Source: Candidatus Altimarinus sp.
Lineage (GTDB): Bacteria > Patescibacteriota > Gracilibacteria > BD1-5 > UBA6164
Reading direction: 5' to 3'
NCBI GenBank assembly: GCA_020724225.1
Contig: DYHI01000013.1
Location: 1 to 33,020, forward strand
Length of the DNA: 33,020 nt
Shown: positions 22,024-32,517 of the stretch, piece after piece
How the letters are laid out: each line of letters begins with the position of its first letter
Position numbering within the stretch: the stretch's first letter is position 1
The notes under the pieces: generated by a model
What the model saw: only the letters and a program-made list of their open reading frames with translations
Databases searched by the model: none
What the model was told of the DNA's origin: nothing
Made by a program: the position numbers and the translations under genes

Positions 22024-22124
22024 AATTTATATAGTTATTAAATAAATGTAAGTATATTACATCACATATTTTTATAATTGTCAAATATTTTAATACTATT
22101 TTTAAAAAAATGTGAAAATTTAAA

Positions 22125-22424
22125 ATGATAAATGAAAGTTTTATTTGTGAAAATTGCAATAAAACTATAGAAAAACACCCAGAGGGTAGTGCTAGAAACC
22201 ACTGTCCTTCATGTCTTTACTCAAAACACTTAGATAAAGATTTTCCATGAGATAGACTTTCTGAATGTTTTTGACTTATGAAACCTATTTGAATTGATAA
22301 TAAGAAAAATAAATGATGGATGATAAAACATAAATGCACAAAATGTGAAAAAGAAATACTTAATAAACTAGCTCCAGATGATGATTTTTTGGGGTTTATT
22401 AAAAATAATAATAAACTAATTTAA
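22125..22424 (+). CDS. RNHCP domain zinc-finger protein
   Basis: 100 codons: MINESFICENCNKTIEKHPEGSARNHCPSCLYSKHLDKDFPGDRLSECFGLMKPIGI...KCTKCEKEIL; literal RNHCP motif. In-frame ATG at 22110 is an alternative start. Confidence 0.88.
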
Positions 22425-22425
22425 T

Positions 22426-23346
22426 ATGGAAATTTTTCTTCAAAAATATTTTAAAAAAGATGATAAAGTAATACTAGCCTGTTCTTGCTGACCAGACTCT
22501 ATGTATTTACTTTATAAAATCCTTGAAACTAGTTACAAGGATAATTTAGTTGTGTGTTATTTTAATCACAAGTTGAGACCAGAAGCAGATGAAGAGGAAA
22601 AATTTATAGAAGAATTGTGAAAAAAACTTTGATTCCAGGTTGAGATATGAAGTGCAGATATAAAGGCTGTTCACGAAAAAGTCCCAAGTAAAAGTATAGA
22701 AGAAATCGCTCGTGAAAAAAGATATGCATTTTTCAATGCTATTTTAAACATTTATAACTCAAAACATATACTAACCGCACATCATCTAGATGACAAGATT
22801 GAAACTTTTATGTTTAATCTACTTAGATGAAGTAAAATCACATGACTTATCAATATGACTGAAAAATCTTGAGCTATTTTGAGACCACTTTTAGATATTA
22901 CAAAAGATGAAATTTTAGAATATTTAGATAAAAATAATTTAAAATATTTTGTTGATAAAACAAACTTTAATACTGATATTACTAGAAATCATTTGAGGCA
23001 TGAAGTTATACCAAAACTAGGAAAGATTAACTCAAACTTCAAAGAGAATATAAATAATTTTATGAGTTATTTAGAGTGAGTCAAGGAATATATAGATGAA
23101 GAGGTTAAGGTTTTCCTATGAGAAAATAGCTATTTCTCAATCAAACACTTCAATTCACTATCCCATTTTCTTCAAAACGAAGTAATTAGATATATCTATT
23201 TTATAAGAAATTGAAACTCTACTATTTGATTATCTGAAAGTAACATAGCTGAAATTATTAGGTTTATTAATTGAAAATGAAATAAAACAATCAAAGAAAT
23301 CAAAAACCTATCAATGAAAAAAGACTGAGATAAGTTATATTATTAA
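22426..23346 (+). CDS. tilS: tRNA(Ile)-lysidine synthase
   Basis: 307 codons; VILACSCGPDSMYLLYKIL PP-loop, YFNHKLRPEADEEEKFI, IAREKRYAFFNAIL, LTAHHLDDKIETFMFNLLRGS, ILRPLLDITKDEI, DITRNHLRHEVIPKL. Confidence 0.95.
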
Positions 23347-23639
23347 AAAAGTTTAGATTTTAGAGATTAGAGATTGTAGATTTTAATTAAATGATTTTTT
23401 GTATTATCTACTTACATTTTCAATTTTATATTTCTATTTTTATACTTCATTATTTATCTTTGTCAATACTAAAAAACTTGTCTTATATTTTTTTTAGTTA
23501 TAATGTCGGTCTATAATTTATTTTTTAATTATAAAAAAGTAATTAAATATTATAATTACAATAGAAATTAAATAATTAAGATTAGTGACAAATCAATTAA
23601 TTTTTTAATTCGTAATTCGTAATTTTTAATTTGCTTCCT

Positions 23640-24593
23640 ATGTTACCTCGATTGTTAAACAAAATTATTTTTATCATAATTTTACTATTAATTACATCAT
23701 CTCAGGTATATTCATCTAACACTTGAGATATAGATTTAAACTCAAATCCTCAAAATCAAGAAACAAGACAAGAATTAGAATTATTGATTACAGGATATTA
23801 CTCTCCCCTACCTGATCAAAAATCATATATAACAGGTAGTTATGAAAAAGAAATTAAATTGAACTGAGACTGAGTATGAATGGCCTCTGGTAAAAAAGTT
23901 TTTACTGGAGCTATTGCTGCTCCAAAAAAATACCCATTTGGTACAAAAATATATATAGAATGATACTGAGTTGGAGTTGTTGAAGATAGATGATGATCTA
24001 TAATAGATGATACTCATACTAGAATAGATATATGGATGTGATATGGTGATGAATGACTACAAAGAGCAAAAAATTGGTGATCAAGAAAATTAAAATGATA
24101 TATAGTAAAAGAAAATTCAAAAGTTACTATAGAATTTAAAAGTGAGATAGAAGATTCATATAAAAATCTTACTCTAAAACCAGAATCAAATGATGAAGAA
24201 GTAAAAAAAGTACAAATATTTTTCAAAGAAATATGACTTTATAAATGAGAAATTGATTGAATTTATGAAAGTATAAAACCAACAATTGTAAAATATCAAT
24301 TATCTAGATGAATAATTGATTCTGAAAATGATTCTAATGCTTGATACTTTTGACCAAAAACAATTTCAGAATTAAAAGAAGACTATTGATTAGTTTTAAA
24401 ATGAGAATATGGTATAAGTAAAAAAGAAAGAGATAATTTAAATAAAAAAATAGATAGAATAAAGAAAAGACTTTGAAATGAATACGAAACAAAAATAAAA
24501 GAAGTTTTAAAACAAATAAAAACTTTGAAAAACAAAGAAGGATTAAATAAAAAAACAAAATCTTATCTTGAATACTTAGAACTAATATTGTAA
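23640..24593 (+). CDS. 3D-domain (MltA-like barrel) secreted protein with peptidoglycan-binding-like repeat
   Basis: 318 codons; LLITGYYSPLPDQ...GDGVGMASGKKVFTGAIAAPKKYPFGTKIYIEGYGVGVVEDRGGSIIDDTHTRIDIWMGYGDEGLQRAKNWG; C-term VKKVQIFFKEIGLYKGEIDGIYESIKPTIVKYQ. Confidence 0.85.
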
Positions 24594-24679
24594 TTATTTT
24601 TTTCAAAAATACACATTTTTGACTTAAGAAAACAATTATGATATCATTTATAAGTAATTTTATATTCTAAAAGACTATT

Positions 24680-26128
24680 TTGGTAAATCGATTATTAATA
24701 ACATTTCTTTTATTTATAGGATTTGGTAATCTTATATATATTGCAAATGCAAACGAAGAAACAAAGTATTTTATAGTTACAGCTTATTACTCACCTCTTC
24801 CAGATCAAGAATACTACTTGAAAGGAAATTATGAAGATGAAATAAGACTTAACTGAAGATGAATAAGATGAGCATCATGAATGGAAGTATTTGATTGAAT
24901 GCTTGCTGGGCCTAAAAAATATGCTTTTGGTACAAAAATATACTTAGAGGGAATTTGAACATGAGTTATCGCTGATAGATGATGAGCTATAGTTGAGGCA
25001 TGAGTTAGATGATATGATTCAGATAGGATAGATGTATGGATGTGATACGGGGATGAATGACTTAAAAGAGCTATATCATGGGGAAAAAGGAAAGTTTCAT
25101 GAAAAATAGTATGGACTCCTGAAAATACTTGAACTTGAGATACTTCTGTATGATTTGATTTCCAAGCATGAAATATAAACTTATCAAAATATAAAAAAGA
25201 TAACAGAGAATATATATTTACTAAAAATCTTTGAATAGAAGATAGTTGAGATGATGTAAAAAAACTTCAAGAATTACTTAAAAGTAAATGATTATATAAT
25301 TCTGAAATAGATTGAATATATAATAGTGAATTAATAAAATCAATAATTGATTTTCAAATAGAATATGCTATAATAAAAAATAGAAATGATTACTGAGCTT
25401 GATATTGGTGACAAAAAACTAGAGATGCATTTTTCAAAAATAAAGACAAAGAAAACCTTTTAACAAAAAAACAAGAAGTAAAAATAACTTCAATCAAACC
25501 TAAAGATTTATTTGAAACATACATTAGTCCAGACTCTAACAGTGAAGATATAAAAATACTTCAATCTAAATTAAATGAAATGGAGTTATACAGTTGAGCT
25601 ATAAATTGAAAATATAGTGATTTAAGAAACATTCTTTTAAATTACCAATTATCGAAAAGTATAATTTCAAGTAAAAATGACATATGAGCTTGATATTTTT
25701 GACCAAAAACAAGAGAAATATTAAAAAATGACTATATAGCTTTTTTAGCAAAAAAAGAAGCGGAAGAAAGAGATAGAAGAAAACTTGAAGAAGTAAAAAT
25801 TGTTTCTGAAAAACTAGCTAATGAACAAATAGAAAAAATTTGAACACCTAAAATATGAGAAGTATCACAAAATGTAAGAGAACTTCAAAAAACTCTTTGA
25901 TACTTTGAATGAAAAGATACAGCAATTTACTGAGAAATAACAAAACAGAGTATATATGAATACCAAGTTTCAAAAAATCTTGTAGGTAAAATCACAGATC
26001 CATGAGCTTGAAAAATATGAGAGAAAACAAAGGCAGAAATTAAAAAAGATCTTGCAAAATTATTACTAGAAAGAAAATTAAAAGAAGAAAATATGGTAGC
26101 ATATACTTCAAAAAAAACTTGAAATTAG
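24680..26128 (+). CDS. 3D-domain protein paralog with three peptidoglycan-binding-like repeats (TTG start inferred)
   Basis: 483 codons; FIVTAYYSPLPDQEYYLKGNYEDEIRLNGRGIRGASGMEVFDGMLAGPKKYAFGTKIYLEGIGTGVIADRGGAI...RIDVWMGYGDEGLKRAISWG plus three LQ..L...G-type repeats. Confidence 0.85.
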
Positions 26129-26139
26129 TAAAAATTTAA

Positions 26140-26172
26140 AAACCTGAAAACCAAAGTTTTCAGGTTTTTTTG
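26140..26172 (+). terminator. Rho-independent terminator
   Basis: AAACCTGAAAAccaaaGTTTTCAGGTTTTTTT. Confidence 0.88.
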
Positions 26173-26177
26173 AACAT

Positions 26178-26290
26178 AAAAAAGCCCCCGGGCAAGCCCG
26201 GGGGGGTGTGGTAAAACCGACGTTGCGTCGGTCAGGGAGTTTTGGTACACTAACACTTATATATTTCTTATATGGCTAGTGTAAAAAACT
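26178..26290 (-). ncRNA. GC-rich structured transcript/trailer candidate downstream of the tRNA pair
   Basis: minus: ACACTA/TAGTGT hairpin, CCGACG-CAA-CGTCGG hairpin, then CCCCCGGGC-TT-GCCCGGGGGcTTTTTT terminator, in otherwise AT-rich DNA. Confidence 0.45.
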
Positions 26291-26437
26291 TGGCGGGCAT
26301 GGAGGGAATCGAACCCTCAACCTTTACCTTTGACCATGAGGATATTCACTAGGAACCATTACCTAATTACTAGTCTCTCACTATCCACGATGTATTGTGG
26401 AATTCGATAATATTCTTACCACCTGAACTACATGCCC
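26291..26437 (-). tRNA. tRNA interrupted by about 70 nt in the anticodon region; identity uncertain
   Basis: minus: acceptor GGGCATG/CATGCCC, D-arm GTTC-AGGTGGTAA-GAAT, T-arm GAGGG-TTCGATT-CCCTC, encoded GCCA end; anticodon stem TTATC/GGTAA encloses 77 nt instead of 7. Confidence 0.72.
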
Positions 26438-26450
26438 TGTAAAATCTTTG

Positions 26451-26523
26451 TGGAGCTAACTGGATTCGAACCAGTGACCTCTCAGATGCCATCTGAGTGC
26501 TCTGCCCACTGAGCTATAACTCC
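26451..26523 (-). tRNA. tRNA-Ala(GGC)
   Basis: minus GGAGTTA-TA-GCTC-AGTGGGCA-GAGC-A-CTCAG-ATGGCAT-CTGAG-AGGTC-ACTGG-TTCGAAT-CCAGT-TAGCTCC-A; full cloverleaf, CCA not encoded. Confidence 0.95.
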
Positions 26524-26587
26524 ACAAAAAGATTTTACTTATATATATTAATGCTTTTTTATTTATTGTCAAATTTATTTTTTGATT

Positions 26588-26700
26588 TAAAAAAGCCGGG
26601 CTGAAGCCCGGCATAAATTCCACATGGTGGAATGGAGGAGACGACAACCAGGCCTACAAATATGATGGGTCCCACCCCACCAAGAAACCTGACTGTCAAT
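26588..26700 (-). ncRNA. GC-rich structured small RNA candidate with its own terminator
   Basis: minus GACAGUCAGG/CCUGGUUGUC (10 bp incl. tandem GU), GGUGGG/CCCAUC hairpin, AUUCCAC-CAU-GUGGAAU hairpin, terminator GCCGGGC-UUCA-GCCCGGC-UUUUUU; no good ORF. Confidence 0.55.
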
Positions 26701-26796
26701 TAAAATATAACCATAAATATATATTTGTCAAAGTATTTTTTCTTTACAAAGAAATTAAAGTAAATAAACTAAAAATTATAAGTTTAATAAAAAAAT

Positions 26797-27492
26797 ATGT
26801 GAAAATTATATACTATACTTAAAGATTATACTATAGATGATGCATTAAATATAGAAAAACAAGACTCACAATATAAAAGCCTTGAAAAACTATATGCAAA
26901 CTTAAGAAATAAAGAACTATTTTTATCCCTTGTTTTAGCTAACTGTATAGTTTGTTATCAACTATCAAGTACATGAGAAAAATACTGGGAAGAGTTTGCT
27001 AGTTATTTTTCATCTGTCATTCCTGCGAAGGCAGGAATCTATAAAATAGATATCATTAAATTAATGATTGATTTTTTACCTAATTCCAAATGAAATAAAA
27101 GATTCGTAGATACAAAAATAAATAGATTATGAAAACTTGAGATATTTTTAAGTAAATTTGAAAAAGAAATAGATTTTTACTCAAATAATTTAATAATTCT
27201 TAGAAATGAGCTAGCTACAACTATGTGACAAAAAAAAGATGCAAAAACTATAGTTTTTGCAATCAAGATGATTCTTTACTGATTATCTATCATAAACAAC
27301 TGAAAATCAACTCTATGCCCTTTTGAAATAGAAATACCAATTGATTCAAGACTTACACAAATATTTGAGAAGTATAAAGAAAACTATACTGATATTAAAC
27401 TTTTTTATAGTGATTTATCAAAAAAAATTCAGATTCCAGAAATACATCTAGATGCAATTATTTGGGTTAATTTTGAAGAATTGATGAGATAA
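26797..27492 (+). CDS. AGOG-type N-glycosylase/DNA lyase (8-oxoguanine glycosylase) with in-frame palindromic repeat insertion
   Basis: 232 codons; LKDYTIDDALNIEKQDSQYKSLEKLYANLRNKELFLSLVLANCIVCYQLSSTGEKYWEEFASYFS...IDFLPNSKGNKRFVDTKINRLGKLEIFL...TTMGQKKDAKTIVFAIKMILYG. Confidence 0.8.
27016..27045 (+). repeat. 30-bp palindromic interspersed repeat (copy 2, inside AGOG glycosylase)
   Basis: Identical 30 nt GTCATTCCTGCGAAGGCAGGAATCTATAAA, encodes VIPAKAGIYK in frame. Confidence 0.9.
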
Positions 27493-28321
27493 TTTCATTC
27501 ACAAAACTAAAATCACTATCATTTATAATAACAACATCATAGTTTTGTTTATAAATTTCTAAATCTCTTTCAACTTCTTTGTTTAAAAAGCCTATCTTTA
27601 GTAAATTATCATATTCAAATCAATCTATCATCCCTACATCTCATAAACTATCTCAAAGCAAAATCACATTTTTTCTATCTTTTATTTTATCAAAAATGAA
27701 AGGATTATTTTCAAGAATTTTTTCATCTTTATTGAAAGTATGTATAACCTCACTTCACTTTCATATAGCATATCAGTTGTCATCCCATATAAAACTATTT
27801 GATTCTATATAAGTATTTGTGAAAAAAAGATTATGTGATTCCAAAAATAACTTCATACTATCTCAACCAAGTCAATTTGCAGAAATAATTACTAGTGGAA
27901 TGTTATTTTTATCCAAAAACTTTAAAAAATCAGGAACTCCGGAGCGAAGTTTAACAATTCCTGAATTAATCGCTTTTTCTATATCAGATATATTTAGTTT
28001 TGATTGAACTAGCAAATCAAGATGAGCATTCCACCACTTTGTCATCTCATCTTTTTTTATTTGTAAATCTATGTTTGGATCTACTTCAATTGGATGATAA
28101 TAATCATAAAGTTCATAAGCTTTTTTAGAGTAATCCTCTCATAAAATCTTCTTTTTTCTAAGAACAGAAATAAGACTAGGTCTTTCTTCTCAGTCTACAA
28201 TATTGAAAGTCAAAGTTCTATCAAAATCAGAAACTATATGTATTTTATCAAATCATCAAGCTTTAAAGTTTGAGATTATTTCATCAAACTTTGACCTGTT
28301 TGAAATTATTATATTTTGCAT
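27467..28321 (-). CDS. HAD-superfamily 5'-nucleotidase (UMPH-1/NT5C3-like)
   Basis: 285 codons; IHIVSDFDRTLTFN, SGVPDFLKFLDKNNIPLVIISANGLG, SFIWDDNGYAIGK, VILLGDSLGDVGMIDG. Confidence 0.8.
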
Positions 28322-28337
28322 TGAATCAGTTAAAGAA

Positions 28338-28892
28338 TTACCCTTGTCCAACAACAACTTTAGCTACCCTAAGCACTCTATCCCCTATCATATATCATTT
28401 TTCAAATTCATCAACTATAACTCACTCTTCTCATGGAACTTGTGTCATAACTTCATGTTTATCTGGATCTACTTTTTCTCACTTAGAAACAAATGATTTT
28501 ACTCAAAGTCTTTCTAAATCTGCAACTAACTTTTTTTCAATTGAAACTATTCATTCATAAATTGCTCAAACTCTTTGTTCTTCAGGTGTAGCTGTAATTA
28601 TCCTTTGCATATCATCAATCCTAGGTAAAACTTTTTTTAGTATATCTGCTTTCAAAAAAAACATCATATCTTCCCTATCTCTTTCAACTCTTTTTTTGAA
28701 ATTATCATAATCAGCTTGTTGTCTAGCAAAAGCTTCTTTTAGTCTAGAGAATTCATCATTTCATAAACTTTCTTGCTCTTGTTCATCATTTTCACTTTCT
28801 AGTTCTTCTTCATTCTGAATTTCATTTAACTCTTCATGAATTTCTTCAGTTAAATCCTCTAGTTTTTGATCTTCTTTTTTATGTTTCGTCAT
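28338..28892 (-). CDS. grpE: Nucleotide exchange factor GrpE
   Basis: 185 codons; ADYDNFKKRVERDREDMMFFLKADILKKVLPRIDDMQR...VGAIYEGIVSIEKKLVADLERLGVKSF...DPDKHEVMTQVPGEEGVIVDEFEKGYMIGDRVLRVAKVVVG. Confidence 0.94.
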
Positions 28893-29024
28893 TTGTAATA
28901 TTTTTTAATAATAAATTTTAGGATTAAAATATATTTATTTTTCATTTTTTTTCAAGATTTAAAACTTTACTTTTTATTAAAAACATTAAAATAAATAAAA
29001 CCTCATTAAAATTAAACAAAACAT

Positions 29025-29810
29025 ATGAAAATAATTACTTGGAATGTAAATGGAATAAGAGCAGTAGTTCAGAAATGATTTAAAGATTTTGTACAAAGTG
29101 AAAGTCCTGACATAATATGTATACAAGAAACCAAAGCATTTGAAGACCAATTTTTAAAAGAAGTTTGAAATTTAGATTGATATCACTATGTTTGGCATGC
29201 TTGAACAACTGCTTGATATGCTTGAACAGCTATATTTTACAAAAAAGAATTAGACATATTAAACTGAAGAAATCATTTTGATGATGTAGAACATTTTCAT
29301 AGTGACTGAAGAATAACTGAAATAAAAACTCCAGATTTTGTGCTTTTAAACTGATATTTCCCTAACTGATGAACCAGAGCAGATTGAACTGAAATGCTTA
29401 CATATAAACTTGAATTTTATGATAAAATTATTGACTATGCAAACAAGTTGGTATCATCAGGAGAAAATGTAATTATAACTTGAGATTTCAATATCTGTCA
29501 TGAGGAAATAGATATTGCAAGACCTAAAGAAAATGAAGATAGTATATGATTTTTACCTATTGAAAGAGCAAAAGTGACAGAACTTTTAGATAATTGATAT
29601 ATAGATGTTTGGAGAAAATTCTATCCAGAAAAAAGAGATGTTTACAGTTGGTGGAGTTATAGGGCTTGAGCAAGACCAAGAAATATATGATGGAGAATTG
29701 ATTATTTTGTAGTAAATAAAAATTTCCTAGATAAAGTTACTTGAATAGAATATATGACTCAAATTATGGGATCTGATCATTGCCCAGTTAAATTAGAGAT
29801 AAAGTGATAA
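29025..29810 (+). CDS. xth: Exodeoxyribonuclease III family AP endonuclease
   Basis: 262 codons; MKIITWNVNGIRAVVQKGFKDF...DIICIQETKAFEDQF...VIITGDFNICHEEIDIARPK...[24 protein letters not shown]...MGSDHCPVKLEI. Confidence 0.96.
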
Positions 29811-29887
29811 ATTGACCAAATGATTAAATGAATTAAATTTAATCTATCTCTTTATCTATTCTTCATTTTATCATTTCATCATCTTTT

Positions 29888-30559
29888 ATGAACAAATACG
29901 AAAAATTATTTTTCAGCAAATTTATACCTGAGTGAAGTGAAGTAAAATATATAGTTCACGAACACATCATAGTTATAGTATGAAAACTATTTTTAATGCT
30001 ATGTTTATTTGTGATTATTCCTAGTTTTTTATATTTTCAATCTCTTGCAATAAGAAATCTAATTCCTTTTTACATACTTGAAATTTATTTAATTATTGTA
30101 TATATAAAAATAGTTTATGATATATTTAACCGGTACAATGATGCATGGATTATTACTGAATCAAGTGTAATAGACCTAAAATGGGCATTATTTCATATCA
30201 AAGTAAATTCTGTAAACTTTGAAAGTATAGAATGAATAGAAGTTGAACAAAATTGAATAATTGATACTATTTTATGAAAATGAACATTAATAATTCATAA
30301 AATATGAGAGGAACTTTTTGTTTTAAATGAAGCAAAAATTCCATTTGAAGCATTAGATGAAATAGAAAAAATTAGAGAAGAAAAAAAAGAAGATCCAGAA
30401 AAGGAAGAAAAAGATAAATTTGAACTTATAATGGAAGCACTAACTTGAGTAGTTAATCAGTATTTAGAAACATCAACAGGATTAAAAAAGAAGGAAATAG
30501 AAAAAAAATCTATTGAAGATGATGTTAAGTGAAAAAAGTGAACTATTGATTTGAGATAA
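29888..30559 (+). CDS. PH-domain-like (bPH2/YdbT-type) membrane protein
   Basis: 224 codons; two TM helices then NRYNDAWIITESSVIDLKWALFHIKVNSVNFESIEGIEVEQNGIIDTILGKGTLIIHKIGEELFVLNEAKIPFEALDEI. Confidence 0.6.
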
Positions 30560-30590
30560 ATAATATATAAAACTATATTAAAATCAAATT

Positions 30591-32444
30591 ATGTTAAATC
30601 TCAAAAATATCCCTAAATCCCCTTGAATTTACAAATATTTCAACAAAGATTGAAAAATAATTTACATTTGAAAAAGTGTAAATCTTTTTAGTCGTGTAAA
30701 TTCGTATTTTAACTGAAAATCAAAACTAAATTTTGCAAAGAAAAAAATGGTTTCAGAAATAAATAATATAGAGACAATAGTAGTAAACAATGAGAAAGAA
30801 AGCTTAATCCTAGAAACAACTCTAATCAAAAAACATAAGCCAAAATACAATATACTAATGAAAGATGATAAAAATCATCTTTACATAAAAATAACTAATG
30901 AAGAAATTCCAAAAATTATCAAAACAAGAATTAAAAATAACTCTTGAACATATTTCTGACCTTATATTAGCTCAAATAATGTAAATAATATACTCAAAGT
31001 AATAAAAAAAATATTTTGATATAGAAGTTGTCAAATTGATTTTAGTCCTAAAAACTGAGAATTAAGTTTAAAAAAAATTTGAAATACTAAAATTCCTTGT
31101 ATTGATTATTACACAAAAAGATGCTCTTGACCTTGTCTTCTTTGAGGTAAAGAAATAAATGAATATAAAAAGTGAATAATAAATATCATAAATTTTCTAA
31201 ATTGAGATTTCAAACAGGTTATTAATTTGCTACAAGAGAAGATGTTATGAAAAGCTAAAGAACTTAAATTTGAAGAAGCTGGAAGCATAAAACAGGATAT
31301 AGAAAGTATAAAAAGTCTAGAAGAGAACTCAATAGTAAGAGATTATATTAAGTGAGATTATGATGTAATAAATTATTTAGAAAAGTATGATAAAATATAT
31401 ATTTGATTAGTTTCAATCAGATCTAGTAAAATAGTAGATCTAAGAAATTATGAAATTGAGACAAAACTTGATGAAACAATTGAAGAAATTCTAGAATATT
31501 TTATAGAAAGAGAGGTAATTGTAAAATCCCCAGACTCGCTATCAGGGGTACAAGAAAAAGTAACTTTGCTTTTACCAATTTCTCTAAACTCTAAACTAGA
31601 AACTATAATCTCTTATGAAGTTCCAAAAATTTGACCAAAACTCGATTTACTTAAATTTGTATATAAAAATCTCTATGAATATGCTTACAAGAAACATATT
31701 GATTCACTAAGTACAAAATGATTTACAAAACAAACAATGAAAAATTTGTTAACTACTTTATGATACAAAGAAATAAATAAAGATATTATCTTTGAATGTA
31801 ATGATATTTCTCATCTTTCAGGAAGCCATACAGTTGCATCAAGAAGTATTATAGAAAACTGAAAAACAAATCCTTCAAAATATAGAAAATTCAACATAAA
31901 AACTCTTCCAGACTTAAAAATAGATGATTTTTCAAGTATGAAAGAAATAATGACAAGAAGGCTAAAAGAACTTCTAGAAAAATGAAATTTACCTGATTTG
32001 ATAATAATTGATGGTTGAGTCGGGCAATTAAATAGTGTATTACAGATAATTACGAATTACAAATTACAAATTACAAATTGAGAAAATAATTCCCTACTTT
32101 CTAATCTTCAACTAGTTTCAATAGCAAAAAGAGAAGAAGAATTATTTTTACCTTGAATTAAAGAACCTGTGATTTTAGAAAAAGATAGTCAAGAACTTAG
32201 ACTTGTGCAAAAAATCAGAGATGAAGCACACAGGTTTGCAATAACTTTCAATAAAGAAAAAAGAATTAAATCTATGAAAAAAAATATACTAGAAGAAATT
32301 CCATGAATCTGACCAAAAACTAGAACAAAACTTACAAAAACTTATGGAAATATAGATAATTTAAAATGAGTTCCAAAAGAAGAATTAAAAAAGCTTCTAT
32401 CAATAAATCAGATAGAAGCACTTGAAAATCATGGTATAATTTAA
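30591..32444 (+). CDS. uvrC: Excinuclease ABC subunit C, with in-frame low-complexity insertion
   Basis: 618 codons; [40 protein letters not shown] domain; PCIDYYTKRCSGPC; FECNDISHLSGSHTVASRSIIENG; LPDLIIIDGGVGQLNSVL; C-terminal HhH. Confidence 0.95.
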
Positions 32445-32517
32445 AAAATTTTACTTTTAATAAATTTTTACTAAAATGTAACTAATTCCTAATTACTACT
32501 TACTAACATATAAAAAT

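Noticed and set aside
26291-26437. tmRNA or group I intron in the interrupted tRNA
   Set aside because: D-arm is that of a normal tRNA, no tag-peptide ORF; about 70 nt is too small for a group I catalytic core.
26456-26647. ORF MSSPPFHHVEF...SYSSVGRALRWHLRGHWFESS (-)
   Set aside because: Translation of tRNA-Ala and the GC-rich RNA element; SSVGRAL...GHWFESS is a typical tRNA-derived artefact.
27579-28560. + strand ORFs 27579, 27819, 28203, 28270
   Set aside because: Antisense to the 5'-nucleotidase and grpE.
30662-30850. 62-aa - ORF and 32553..32791 - ORFs
   Set aside because: Antisense to uvrC and to the 3' cohesin-like gene.
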